A stretch of 64,000 nucleotides of DNA from Vanilla planifolia (lineage: Eukaryota > Streptophyta > Magnoliopsida > Asparagales > Orchidaceae): NCBI GenBank assembly GCA_023846275.1, contig CM043877.1, forward strand, positions 15,917,107-15,981,106, given 5' to 3'. The position numbers and the translations under genes were made by a program. The notes below the pieces were generated by a model that was not told the DNA's origin, ran no database searches, and saw nothing but the letters and a program-made list of their open reading frames with translations. Positions 12,501 to 25,526 of this stretch are shown piece by piece. The first letter of the stretch is position 1; the number at the start of each line of letters is the position of its first letter.

Positions 12501-15500
12501 CATGGGCACTATTGGACTCGGTGGAGCAAAGTTCTTAATTGATGTCATGTATGTTGAACCACTCTATTGAGTTCATGTCCAATAAAGGACACAAACCGGC
12601 CTTGCCAAATGATTTACATCTTTTTGAATTAGGTTTGACTCATTGACACATGAGATCAAGTTTGGTGAAGGATCCTCAAATGTCTCTAGTGGACAATTGA
12701 TCTATATTTTATCATTGATGGAGGGATGTGTTTTTTGTTCACCTCCTTCTGTTTCAAGGGGAGAGCTTGTTGGTGTTTCAATGCAAACACTTTAGCTTTA
12801 TTGAATATTCTCAGTTTTTATATTATTGTCAGCTTATTTCATGTAAGCTCTACCAATATTGAAAATTGGACGACAATTTTTATTCTCATTCTTTTTTACT
12901 TGCATAGTTGGTCAATTTTAGTGGCTAATCTTGACTAGTTGAAATTAGTTGACCACTCTCTTTTCATTTTTATTTTCTTGTATTTGTGTGAGTTTGTCTT
13001 ATCCTTATTTCTTCCTCCCGGGTGATGTCAAAGGGAATGCATAATAGAGATTCAAGTTCGAGTAAGGACAGTGATTGAGGTCAGGATATTGGCATGGACT
13101 GTGAAGGTACAACAACAGTTGTACTTTGGAGGAGTGATGACAATAGCCTGATGCACCTTCAATGGGTGCAGTAGACGACAATTGGAGGTTGACTAGAGAC
13201 GTGGTTGAGTTCGATTGTTGACGTGCAACACAAACAATATGCTCGTAGCAAGATAGTTTTGGTAACTGGGAATAGGTGTGTCTCCTATCGTGACTGGATG
13301 CTTAGGTTGCAGTGATGTTAGCTATTATTTCACATAGTAAAAGGGTGATGATGGCTGCAAAAAGATGATAGCAACCTCAATAAGTTGTGGCAATAACATC
13401 ATCTAGGCTTGAATAAGAGATGTTGAAGTTGTAAAGTGTGTTTGAGTTCTGTATTATTATGATATAATGATGTGGTCATGGGTTTTGTCTCTACGGTTGT
13501 CTTATTTCCTTCTACTTTTTCTTCTTTCTCTTTTCCTTTTCTCTTTATGTTTCTTTTTTTCTCTTCTCATTTTTCTTTGTCCTCCATCTATTTCTAATCA
13601 GCAAATAGGGCCGTTAGTAACCTGACTGGAATGCAATGGAAGAATTCCCTCTTCCTTTTCTCTTATTGTGATGTTCCCATGATAACGATGTCTTCCATGT
13701 TCCTCTCTGTTCTGCCTCCTTGTTTTTCTTCAACTCCTCTGCTCCATATCCTCTCCCTCATTTTATCTTCCACCGACACCCCTTTGTCAACCATCCTTAA
13801 GATCTCCTTTTATTGCCTCATTTTTAAACTTGTTTATAAATGATTATTCTATTTGGGTCAGTAGTCAATGGCTGATAATGAAATCTGCTAACTCAAAGTT
13901 TTTATTTTGCTCAAACAAGTGTTGCACTACAAATTGCCAGAAAGTTCTTGGTACAAATTTTCACCAAGATAGTTTAGATATTATAGTAATGATGGGAAAA
14001 TTTGAGATTTTTTTGCTTTTGTTTTTAGATTTGTTCCTTTTTTTACCTGGCTCATTGTTTAAAGCCTACTGTTTAAAATCAATATTCATCATGCTAAATT
14101 ATACAGGTGTAAGTTGTAATTTATTCCTCATGGTTTATATCTTAACAGAGACGTTTAGAAGGGCCCCACTTTCTAATGTGTATGAAGTGATTGATAACAT
14201 TATTAAAGCCAACCCCACAGACAAGCTACAGGAGTATGTTGATTCTGGATTCTGGAATCATGACTTCAATTTTCAAAACATTGGCAGATGTAAGTACCTT
14301 GTTCATCAAATTAGACTAATTTGTATTTTTTTAAAGTTCTAGAGGATAGAAAGGGGAAGTATTATTTCCATTTAGCTTCTTTCTCCTCTTTAATGTGCTG
14401 TTAGTCATTACCCAACTAGATTCATCCATTGAAATGTAAATCTGTTACCTTTGTGTTCTTGGACAACTGTTACAAATGTATTCATGGTTTGTTTGATGGT
14501 TGATAACTGGAAATGCTCTGATTGTAAAAAAGGAAAAATGAGTTCTTTTATCGGAGCATTGACTATCCTAATTATGAACAGCATTCCTTTATTATCAACT
14601 TGTAGTATACTAATTGATTCATCTTACAATTTCATGGCAAATTATTGAAGTGTGTACTTGCAAAGAAGGGCTTGAAGACCATTTATCAAAAGGTAAAAGC
14701 ACTTTCCATCTATTTATTTATCATTTTTAACACCTCACCATATTTTAATCTTTATTTCCTTTTGTTAATGCCATTTACTTATGGCTTGTTAAAATACCTT
14801 ATTTTCGTCTTTGCTTGCATTTGCATTTTTCTAATAGCTTCACCATTACATTGAACTCGCTTGAGTATTTGGTTTATTTTGTTGATATAGATGGTTTTTG
14901 TCAAATAGCTCAAAGAGGCACATTATCACAAATAGGGTTTAAGTGGCTAGGAAATAGACTTGGTCCAAAGTGCACATTGTAAAAACAAATATCCTTAGTT
15001 CGACCTATTGTATTTTTGATGTTACAGAGCTATGACATGTAGCATATTGCTAGGAATATTATATGTTAGGAATATTTATTATTAGAAATATGATTATGAG
15101 AATATTTTAAAGGAATATTACATGTTAAGAATATTTCTAAGATATTCCTTTCCTTTCAGATTTGTAATAGTTTTCCTATTTGTATGCTATCCATTTAAAC
15201 CATGAAAGACACTCTACCAGCATAGTGTTAGAGCATGGTCTTTTCCTTCTCTCTTAATCTCTTTCCCATTAACTCTCTTTGCCCCAATCCCTCACCTAAA
15301 ATGCCAAGACTATTACATCCCACTAAGGTTGTAGTTGTCGAAAATACCATCATTCTTCTCCTTTGTCGCCCTTTTTTGATGTTCACTTCATTTCTCCATG
15401 TTCTACTTCTCTTCCTCTTATTATTTTTTTCTATAAAGAGATTCTCACATATTATAATCCTCAATTAATTATTTAATCTACATCTAATTGATTTTTCAAT

Positions 15501-18500
15501 TACTTTTTTACGGTTCTAGTTGATGGCATGCTTAGCTTCTTTCTAAAACAAATTCCTCTTCAATTATTGTTACTCCTATTAAAGTCAATACTACCAACTA
15601 TCTCCTATGGCCTTTGGCATTTGTCTTTCTCTTTGAATCTTATAAGAAATTTTATCACCTAGATTCTTTGGTGCTTGAACCAATGAACAACAATTGTACA
15701 TTATGTGGTTCTTACTTCGATGTGTCGCAATCATGTTTCAAGAGACCACAAAAGGGATGTGGCACTTTCTTTGTTTCGTATACTTCTAAGGCAATAATCT
15801 CTCTTAAGTATGCATTATCAATTCTGATATCATCTCTTTACAATAAAGTGACAAAATTATTCAAGATTATTATAGCAACTTGAAAAAAAAGGAGAAACAA
15901 AGTTCTTTTATATTGTCCTTTTACTAATGAACCTAGCACTCGACATATTTCTCTCTTCTCTTCATTCTTCATGACAATCTGCCCAATCTTAGTTGATGGT
16001 TGATTCTATAGTCCCACATGTCTCTCAACAATTCTCACCCATTTTTGGGTCGTTGAAATCCTTGGTTAGCCCTCTTTTAACCTTATCACATTGTGCTTCT
16101 TGCATATAGTAAATGAGGTTATAGTAATTATGGTCGTGATGGTCATTATACCTACTGAGGCCAAAATTGCATCTCCTTTTCACTTTTTAGCATTGTTAGA
16201 GAATTGATAACTCATTAGACCGTTATTGGAAAAGGTTTGAATATTCTTTGGCCACTCAGCATCTTTCCAATGCCACTTTTGATTCAACTACTACAGACGA
16301 TTATGGTAATATTCTACTTAATGCCTCACTTGTTTTGGTTTTGGCTCTCTTTTAGGTGCTAACTTTGGTATGTCTTAGAACTTAGATTCTAGAACATCTT
16401 TTCATATGACATGATTCTATCATTCTCCTCCCTTAACAAACTCTACCAGTTGTCCTTGTTGCCAATAGATCTTATTTGGGAAAAAGTTGTTTGTTGTTAA
16501 TGACTCTAAACAATGTGTTATATGTTCCAAACCTCCCTGTTAATTTATTTTCTATTGTTTTACAAGATCTTACAACTATTTTGTAATTTTTTCTTTTTTT
16601 AATGTTTTTTAGATCTCAACTTAAAAAAACATAATTTTTATTATATTGAAGGTGGCATTTGTTATCTCTCAAATTCTACATTTGCTTGCTCTTTCAACCA
16701 CTATATCACCTTACCAATGGTAGTGTCATCTTGGTTATCGTCGTTATTGTTTGTGGGGTTTCACTCATCTTCTCTTGTCAATATCTATTTGATTGTGATG
16801 CCAATGACTAGGGTAGATATCATTAATTCTCTTTTAGTATATCAACCCCTTTTTATAGTTTTGTTTTCTTCAGTTTATTTCATATAGATATTTAAGATAC
16901 TAGTCTTGTCTTAATCCACCTAATTTATCACAAATTTATCACAAATTTATTTCTTTTATGGATAACTACATTAACATTTCTTGGCTTTGTCTATGTCATT
17001 CAACAATATTGATGTTTTTAAACAATTTTATTTAGAAATGAAGCTCAATTCTTCACCTTTATTAAGGTTGTTCTTTTGATAATGCATTAAAATAATTGTA
17101 ATATACTTTTCAATCCTTTTGTGGTAAATATGGTGTTATTCATCAATCAATGTCCATATACCTTACAACAAAATGTGTAACTAAACATGAATATTGACAT
17201 CTCCTTGATGTTTCCCGAGCATTGATATTCATTCCTTATTAATTATGAGAAAATACTATTCTCATTACCTAATAATAAAATTATCATTCATTGGACTAAA
17301 TGGTGTCTCAACATTCTTTTTTCTTCACCCATATAAGCCTCCTTTTCATTTAATCTCTTAGGTTTTTGGTTGCATATGTTTTGTTCACTCATTTCATTTT
17401 TGATGCAATAAGTTTTCTCCTAATTTTATTAAATGTATCATTTTTCCTTTGTGTTTTTTTAGCTCTGCTAGGGTTCCAGCATGGCTAAGTTTTAAGTAGT
17501 CTAAGGCAACATTGTCATCCCGTGGTGGCCCTATACCTCGTCGATAATGGTGGGTGGGTGGTTCCTATAGCTGGCCGTAGCATGTGTGCTGTAGCAATTG
17601 AAGTGCTTCAATCCCTAGTTGTTACCTTTGTGTTGGTGACAGAGGCTCCATCGGTCACTTCGGCTAATAAGAAGGGCAAGAATTGCATTGTGACTGTTGG
17701 GCTTGATGGATTTGTAGATCTAGATTTAGGGGCTTCTTGTCGTGGCCATGATTTGGGGATTTCGTTGAATGTTGGCTGCTCTTTCTCCATTCCAATGAAA
17801 TTCAAAATCAAACCTCTGTGGTGGGCTTGGGCTACTTGATTGTGTTTCCTTGTGTTGTCATGGTGTAAGAAGGATCATGTTGTGTGGAGGTTTGCGAGGC
17901 CCCTGCTATAGGTGGGTATACTTATGTTTTCAATCATTTGCTTCACTTATTGGGACATTGGGTATTTTGCATAAGGCACAATTGGTCAAGCAACAGGTCC
18001 GGGTCCATCTTCTTTTGGACGTGTGCCCGAGAAGGATTGCTCGCTTCGGCTATGGAATGTTTTGATCTATCCAATGTGGTAGATCCATCGACATGCCCTC
18101 CTCTTGTTTGACCTTTTACCTCATTGTGTTCTGCCCTTTAATCTATTGCTATAAGTGGAAAACATCTCCCATTCGGTCAAATCCTTTCTATCTGGTTTTG
18201 GGCTTGAGACAATCTCTGGTAAGGCAGCCCACCCCCTTCGAAGATTTGTGGGGGCCTAAAAATGTCGACATGGACATTTCTAAGCTTATCCTTATTGAAA
18301 CATCATTTATTAGGGAGGGGGAAGGTACTCTTTCTATGGAGGTAGTGGGCTGTGCACTAATGATCTTGTGGGGCGTCTCTATTATGCTTGCTTCTTCCTT
18401 TCGGTAGCCAAAGAGAATGGGGTTCACAAGAATTGAATGACTTATTTGTTGTTGATCTCAGTGTTGCTTGCTTCTTCATATGTTTTAATAATGTTGTGAA

Positions 18501-21500
18501 CTTAGAGATGGTATGGCATGGGGGGTTGTGGTTGTTGACATAGCATAATATTTAGTATGGAGATTGTTATATTTTAGGAAAGTTTATATATAAATAAATT
18601 GTGAGAATTTGATCGTATAATTGAACAAAAATATGAGCATATTGTGTATCTAGTTTAATTATGTAAAAAATAAAAGATAAAAACAAAATGATAATTTTTT
18701 CAAAGAAATTAGATAAGTAAATTAAAATAATTATAATGTAAGTATATTATTGATATGTACCTTTAAAATATATTGATTTGAATGAACATGATAACATGAT
18801 ATGGATGATCATGTGCATATATTATGGTCTCATATAATATGTTATTTATATTGAGTGTTTGCATGCAATGAAATAAAATCTGTGCATTGTAATTTCTTTT
18901 AATTGTTAAAAGTATGTGAATACAAAATAAGAAAGTGCAAAAGAATATGTAGAGAATAAATGAAAAAAAGAAAACAAAAGCATTATTGAGATTAGGTGAC
19001 AAAGCTTGATAATATGTTTATGATTTGCAATAATAATAAAAAATATTGTGGATTTTCATTAAGAGATGATATTGTAACTATTAATATGATGTGATGAGAA
19101 CAACATTGCTAGCTCTTGGTACTGAGTCTTGATGTACGGTTTGGCATTTGACCTCTTGCTCTATTTTGTAATGGGTTGTGTATAAGGAGAGGAGATTATG
19201 TGATATGGTACCCTTGATATCAAACATTATGCTCAGCCATCTCTTGTACACTATGCAGAACTTTGATGTTTTAAGTTCTATTATCGCTAACGCTCTATGT
19301 AAGGCCTTGATAATCAAATATGATGTCATGGAGATTGCTAACCAACTACGATATGTTTATGAGTGGTCTAGAGATGCGACCAAGCCATAGAGATATGTGA
19401 TGATATTAGATTTGTTTAAACAGGAGCAATAGTCACTTGAGGAAAATCAAAGCCCATAATATGAAAATATTAAAGATGAGAAATATTAGAAATATCATAA
19501 ATAAGAAATAATGAAAAAGAGAAGAACTAAATGAGGAAAAGTATAAAAGATAAATAAACATGAAATGTATATTTATATTGTGTTTAATTTTCTTTGAGTA
19601 TTTCTCAAATGTCTTGCATAGTTTTTATTGTTCTTATGTTATTATTACTTATTATATTTTGTCTTATTTAATTATTTTTAATTATCAATTTATCTATTGA
19701 GTATAATATGCTAATTACCTACTTATATTATAGTTCATGACATATGTACATTTAGAATTGAAAAATCTAATGACATGTGATATAGGTCATTGAGAGAGAC
19801 TGATGTTTTAAGTTATGTGACAAGAGATGTATAAAATGTTCCCATCATTATATATTATTTGTATTTGGATATATACGTGGATATTGCTTAGTTTTGTCTG
19901 TTTAGTGGACAATATTTTACGTATGCATATGCATGACTATAATTTTGTTTTATTATTATTTTGTGTGAACGTTGTAAACATATTTAAATGATTGTTGTGA
20001 TTGGTCATTGTTTGCATAGGAGAAAAATTGATATTTTTTGGAGAGATTATCTCCGTTTGAATTCTAGATTTTGGAACATTTTTTGGTCAAATGATAAAAT
20101 TAAATGTGTTTTATGCTACCATCAATCAATTATTGGTTTGTATCCTCAATTATTGATGTGTACTCCGATCATGCCTGATGTTTTCTGTTTCTTTGATGTA
20201 TCATAATATTTTATAAATGGAAAAGGACAGACAAGGCATGATTGTGTTATCCTAGTCTCATTATGTAATGCAATGTTACTTTTAAATGGTAGAAAACATT
20301 GGATATCATCAGGGTACGTTTCAATAATCGAAAATACAAACCAACGATTGGATGAGGAATGTAGAAGAACATATTTAATTTTATAATTTGACTAAAAATA
20401 TTCTAAAATCAATAATTCAAAGAAATATAATCTCTTTTAAAACTATTATTTTTCTTATATATATATATAACAATTACTTAAATATGTATACAAAATTCAT
20501 GCAAAATAATAATAAAATAGAATTATAGTCATGGTCTTAAGATGAGCACACTTTTGGAAAAAACCTATTTTGATTAATATGGGATAACTAAATGGGAATA
20601 AGACCTTGTCATTGTAATGTTAGGTCATGAGATTGTCATATTAGAGTACCATGTCCTATAATATGATGTGGTTTGATAATTTAGGAAAACTTGGTTTGTG
20701 ATCCTGATATAAAAAAAGGCGAATAGTGATTTTCAATTAATGTATCTATGAGAGGAATCATTAAATAAGAAGTGACTCGTAGTAGGTTTTTAGGTAGAAA
20801 AATATATAAATGAATACTCTTATATAAAATAAATAAAAAAAGATTTTGGTGTGTATATTTATGTATATATATGTGTGTGTGTATGTGATATATATATATA
20901 TTCTTAAGATGTCAAGATATCTTTAGGGATAAAACTCTTCAATTGATTTGAAAAGGTTAAAGATAGATAATATCTCAACATTTGAATAATCCTATATTTG
21001 AAAAGAAAAAATGGGTTATGGGTTTGTATATGTAAGATCATAATATTATTATATCATGATGTTTTTTGAGACAAAATCTATTTTGATCACTATGAGATGA
21101 TCAAAAAAGAAAAAATTCTCAATATAGTAAGGCTTCGTCATAATATTTTTCTTTATTTCTTTCTTTCTTGTAATATTTTGTCTATTTATAAGTTATCCTT
21201 CATGTACCGAAAAAGAACTTCTCCAACATGGCTAGACATATGTAGCGAGGGATATGTTCACCCTTAGGGATCTCGGAATCGTGTTCCTTGTTGAATTGTG
21301 TGTATTGGATTTTCACTGCAGTGCTTTCTAGGTTCGATGTGGTTAAAATATTGTTTTCTGGTGTTAAGTAAATTGTAATTGTAGCAAATGGTGAAATCTT
21401 ATGCCTCACATTCTCCAGGCAAGAATTCTAACAGCATGACAATACATTTTGACTATGATTTCATATTTTGGTGTGGTAAAATACTAAGAGTTTGATGTCA

Positions 21501-24500
21501 GAGCTTTCTGCAATTGTTGTTGGAGGTATCCTATCAATAAAATTGGACACTACAATAAATAGAATTGTTTGTCTTTATAATGACATGCAAACAGTTGTTG
21601 ATGGATCTGTATGAAATTTTTGATTTCACTTGCGTACCTTTTAAGTTAACGCAGGAGATAATGGATGTCTAATTACAAATTCTATATTTTAACTTTTTAG
21701 CAAAGGCTCTACTTGGTGAACTTGAAATCCTCAAGGACGATGCAATCTGCACAACACACCACATACATGATTATTACTCAGATTTGGGACCTAAGTGCCC
21801 TGAGGATTCCGTAGATCATCAAATGAGTTCAACTCAAGAGGTATAACAAGACAGTAAGCATATGCTATTTAACTTCGATTTTCTCTTTTGCTTTGCATAT
21901 TTTAATTTTAGTGTGAAGTTTCATATATTTAATGGTGAAACTACAACCTTCTATGGTCATAAATGTTGGAAGCCCTTAATACCTTGGAATGTCATGGAGG
22001 CATTAACCATTGCCTCTAGCTTTGGTAATTTTCATTCAAATTATCTTTCGCTACGGAACATTTGCCATTTGGATACTGTTCTGTATTGCTTGAATTCTTC
22101 TTTTTTTTTTTCTCCTTTAATTCTTGAAAAAATTGATGAAAAAAACTTTACCATTAATTAACTTTGCTTGGCTTTCCTTTATCTTAGGGTCTGTTTTTTT
22201 CCCCTTACAAAAAGTACCTTTTCTTGTAATTGTTGTTGCCATCTTTCCATAGTGCTCGTTCTTTGCATGCAAGGTGATTGGTTAAAAGTTCGAGTATGAC
22301 AAACCTCTTTAGAGTTTGCTCCCAACTTTCCTCTACATTTGCAAATCTGTTGTTACCATTTTTTTGAGGTGGGAACCTAGGAAAAGATGTCTCCACTGAG
22401 AAGATGGTACAGAGTAGAAGCTAAGTTGAATTGTCTGGGATGGTTGGACTGGTTCAGTCAAGTCATGCACTTGGAACAGAGAGGGACCTGAGGACTTCAC
22501 CTACTAGAAAATGAATGGATGACTAACATGCTAAATAATTGAGCTACACTAAATGCCAAGATTAATTAGCAGAAAATGCCATTATTTTTGCATATAAATC
22601 TAATATTTGGTTGATTTCATCCATGTTTGGTGCACGTCTAGAGTTGTATATAGGTTGCTGGAGCATATGTTCGCCACTTTAAAGTACATGTTCTCGTGGT
22701 GACTTTGGACATTTTTGGTAAAACTTGAAGTTATTGGCTTATGAGACCATGATATATTTTGCTAACCAGGAAGCATGAATTGAACAAGAGAGGACTTGAA
22801 CTTTCTTTCTCTTCTTTCTTTTATTATTTATTTTTCAATTACTTTTAAAATTCGATGATAAGTGTGAAAGGATTTAGATTCGTTTTATGCAAAATTAATG
22901 TATTTATTGGTGCTTTGATGATATTGATAAGAATTGAGAGTAAAATAAAGATAAAAGGATGACATTTGAGCCGCTCAGCATGGCTATTGTGATCGCCTTT
23001 GAGATTTATTCTCATAAAGAGAGAATAAATACATTGACCATTTATAATCGTTGTTGTTGATGTTAAATGAGGATTATAAATGCATGGAGTATTTTTGGCA
23101 AGTAAAAGCTTTTGCGCACCAGAATGCTTATTCTATCCAATATTCTTTGCAGTACGCTTATTTAGGGGAACCTAAACCTAAATTACTGTTCAATAAGATT
23201 ATTGCAGCTAGTAAATGACCTATACAAAAAGTAATATTGTGTTGGTAAGTGAAGCTTAACTAAATTACTTTTAATCCTTTGAATTTTATCTCCCCTTATA
23301 TCTTTCATGATTTATGTTACTTTCCATTTGCAATGCTACACTTTATTCTAGATTTTCTGGATATCTTGAATGAATTTTTGGCTTGTTATATAAACCTAGT
23401 ATATTGAATGAACTAGGGCAAACTCTTAAAAGGAATGGAAAACCTGGATTGGAGATATTATTCCTTATCTCTAATCTCTAATTCAATAGTTGAAAATTTT
23501 ATTGAAATGTGTCATAGGAAAAGTGGTAATTAATGGAATTTTTATTATACGTTTTGTACTTGTAACTCTTTTTCTATCATGTGTTTCTAGGTTGTACAAG
23601 ATTCAATTCTTTTAGACTCATCGGTATCCCGTGCAACTTTGATGGCCATCATACTTGGTATGCTTAAGCTCGATTTTACAATGCAGGTAAGCTAGCATGG
23701 TATTGTGTAGCCAAGGTTATATAATACGTTTGAGAATTCTAACGTTAACAAATTACGAGCAGGATAATTAGGGATGAAAATCTGTGCCATTACTGGAAGC
23801 ATCTTTAATAAAATTATATGGTTCTACCTTAATTATAATTTTGAGCAGGCCCATAGAGGATCCAATCCACTATTAAAGATACGATTTGTTGGAGAAACAT
23901 TTATTTTAACACTTCTGCAACTTAAATGCCATGGCTTTGTTGAAGTTGGCTTGCATATAATTACTTTATTTGTAACTATAAAGAGTGTGCTTGGTAGAAA
24001 ATAATTTGCTGTGCTTTTTGAAATGAGGGAATGGGTGATTTCTTATTCACAATAAAAGTGTGAAGTAATTCATCACTAAAATGAGTTGCCATTCAATGTG
24101 GTTTGAATCCTTAGGAGAGATTAGGGTTGGTGACTCCTTTTTGTGTGCTAATTTTGGCTTCATCCGATTGGAACTTTACATCCATTGTTTTAGTTTCTAA
24201 TTTGCAATTTTTGTTGGTGTTCCCTCTTTGAATGGTCTTTGGTTAGCCTCTTTAACGTTGTAATGTGTGGTATATCTCGTGTTCCATTGCATTCCAGGTA
24301 CCTTTTGTCACTCTGGTTTTGGGACTTTTATCATTTGGTCACTTGCACAATTGAAGTGGCAACCACTACAAGTAGAACTTCACTTGTCTCAGAATAGGGG
24401 CATTTGCACTTCTCAAACTGTTTACAGAGTCATTTAGGAGATCTCGACTTAATTCAAGAATTGCTTTTTGTTATAAACCATGCTTTCTTGGGTGAGATTT

Positions 24501-25086
24501 GGTTTCTTTGCCTTTCTGAAATGGCATTGAGTATGGTTTGCTTCCTCCTTTTTTTTACCCTCTTCTGTGGTGAGACATGTTTTGGATTTCTCCTTTCCCT
24601 TTAGGTATTTATGGTCTTGACTTTGGGTAGCTGAACATCTTAGCCTCTGATATATTCGCCACTGTAATTTTTGCTTTTTGATTCTCCTTGGAGGCAACTT
24701 GTACTCAAGTTTTACATCCTTTTTGTAAATTTGTTTATACCTTGAATCTCCTTAAAATTACCTTACAAACTTCATACAGACATCTACCTATGTTTTCTCC
24801 ATAAAACTGGAAGATAACTTCTTTCAAGCTTATAAGCCATCCCTGTTGTGGGATTTGCAGCTCTTTCGTTGTTGTGGAAAGAACAGGAATAAAATGTTTT
24901 ACAGAAAAAAAAAATATTAATCATCTCCTCTTTTAAATATTTTCTATGTTGCAGGAAAAAATAATTAGATCCCTTAACTTGAAGACGTCTTCATCAGAGT
25001 TAGAAAGCTATTGCTTGTTGTGGGAATTGAGGCCATATGTAGATGATAATGTTCTGCTTCTAGCTTGGAAACATATTTCAGTATAA
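3559..25086 (+). CDS. Plant-specific uncharacterised protein, 229 aa, seven exons
   Basis: Seven exons join in phase: 3559-3629, 11803-11870, 14149-14289, 14651-14692, 21701-21840, 23591-23686, 24955-25086 (690 nt, stop TAA). Every junction has GT and AG and the phases agree (2, 1, 1, 1, 0, 0). The protein starts MDQQHLPSELSESA, continues with FKSFMSRTAKLEEL and VIDNIIKANPTDKLQEYVDS, has a short Leu-Cys-Thr-Cys stretch at exon 4, an acidic variable middle, and ends ESYCLLWELRPYVDDNVLL plus AWKHISV. From memory this is the layout of a plant-specific family of about 230 residues, which I believe is listed as DUF7795; I cannot check that label. There is no signal peptide, membrane segment or catalytic motif. 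Function is unknown. Coding sequence is only about 3% of the gene span. It converges with the subtilase gene downstream. Confidence 0.85.
7572..7837. repeat. Two-copy 141-bp tandem repeat
   Basis: Copy 1 begins at 7572 and copy 2 at 7713, both with AGCCAAAAGAAA. Each contains ATGCCTAATGCA, then GGAAGGTCAAAAGCTAGATGG and TCACTAAAATAA in the same order and spacing. The copies differ at perhaps one base in seven, so the duplication is old. An open frame on the minus strand (7570-7830) crosses both copies and shows the same repeat in its residues (SDE..., HLAFDLP twice). I take it as chance coding in a repeat. Confidence 0.75.
8155..10880 (-). mobile_element. Degenerate LTR retrotransposon, antisense in intron 1
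   Basis: Two diverged direct repeats flank about 1.6 kb. On the minus strand both begin with GATTTATTGTAA and then ATTATCTAATAA or GTTATCTAGTAA, continue with a TG/CA-rich middle (8340-8600 and 10430-10800), and end near CACTATTGTAACTTTGA / CACTATTATAACTCTGA. I read them as LTRs of roughly 500-560 bp. Just inside the minus-strand 5' repeat, at about 10335-10352, TTTGATATTAGAGGGTC resembles the tRNA-Met primer site TTGGTATCAGAGC. It is followed by a gag-like start, MTETRKRVEEQREKMN, interrupted by stops. The pol region is missing, so this is a deleted relic; the superfamily is uncertain. Confidence 0.5.
11871..14148 (+). other. Intron 2 of the 229-aa protein gene
   Basis: This 2.3-kb intron runs from donor GTGAGTATTT to acceptor CTTAACAG. 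It is AT-rich. The open frames inside it (including the 170-codon frame that runs on through exon 3 at 13830-14342) are Phe/Leu/Ser-rich and carry no domain outside the exon itself. I see no recognisable element. Confidence 0.7.
14693..21700 (+). other. Intron 4 of the 229-aa protein gene (7.0 kb)
   Basis: The intron runs from donor GTAAAAGC to acceptor CTTTTTAG. It contains the Copia relic at 15030-16860. The block at 17460-18430 is GC-richer than its surroundings and has short frames on both strands (for example 17522-17839) that I do not recognise. From 18540 to 21700 the sequence is strongly AT-rich, with (AT)n and (TG)n microsatellites near 20454 and 20865-20900, and no gene is seen. Confidence 0.7.
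15030..16860 (+). mobile_element. Degenerate Copia-type retrotransposon
   Basis: Ordered remains of a Copia element read on the + strand. An LTR-like AT-rich segment ends near 15220. A primer-site-like AGTGTTAGAGCATGG lies at about 15224-15238 (compare TGGTATCAGAGCATGG). A gag trace TTNYLLW at about 15590 matches the GSNYLLW signature of Copia gag. A protease trace LDSRTSFHMT at about 16380 matches the LDSGASxHMT active-site motif with the Gly changed to Arg. HLTNGSVI follows at about 16710, matching the VTLPNGS motif downstream of protease. Many stops interrupt it, and no reverse transcriptase part was found. It lies in sense orientation inside intron 4 of the host gene. Confidence 0.55.
21841..24954 (+). 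other. Introns 5 and 6 of the 229-aa protein gene
   Basis: Intron 5 (21841-23590) runs from donor GTATAACAAG to acceptor GTTTCTAG. Intron 6 (23687-24954) runs from donor GTAAGCTAG to acceptor ATGTTGCAG. Exon 6 (23591-23686) lies between them. Both introns are AT-rich. Open frames inside (for example 21862-22161, 23774-24004, 24404-24604) show no domain. No mobile element was recognised. Confidence 0.65.
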
Positions 25087-25526
25087 AAAGCTGAAACAGA
25101 GTGCCACTTAACTGTTATCAGAAACTTCATTAGTTAATGGTGAGTAGCTACAAGAATGCTGAACAGGAATATGCCATCAAGTTTGACAGATTACAACTTG
25201 TAAGTTATTTGAGATTATGGAATTTACTCATTCTGATGCAGTGTTCCTTTTCACTTATACAGATTAGCACACACAACACAACACGTTGCATTAACAAACT
25301 AAGCTAAATTTTCATGGTGCCTCACATAGGAGAGTTTTTGCTGGCTCCAAGTTTATACCTTTCATTAACTTTGTGCTTGCAATTTGTCAGTTGTCACACC
25401 ATACCTTCATCTCAAGAAAAGCTCTAAAATCATTCATTGCAACATAATTAATTAGATGGCTCATAGACATCATCTTCCAGGTTTCATATGGTATTATAGT
25501 GGCTTTTATTGAAGAGGATGAACTAG
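25087..25526. other. Convergent intergenic region
   Basis: These 440 bases separate the stop codon of the + strand 229-residue gene from the stop codon of the minus-strand subtilase gene. The two 3' untranslated regions must therefore be short or overlap. I see no terminal stem-loop or third gene. Confidence 0.6.

Noticed and set aside
13830..14342. 170-codon + strand frame as a gene of its own
   Set aside because: Only 14149-14289 is conserved, and that is exon 3 of the 229-residue protein; the rest is intron sequence that happens to stay open.
15228..15468. Complementary open frames of 77-78 codons on both strands
   Set aside because: They lie in the low-complexity CT-rich leader of the Copia relic and have no conserved residues.
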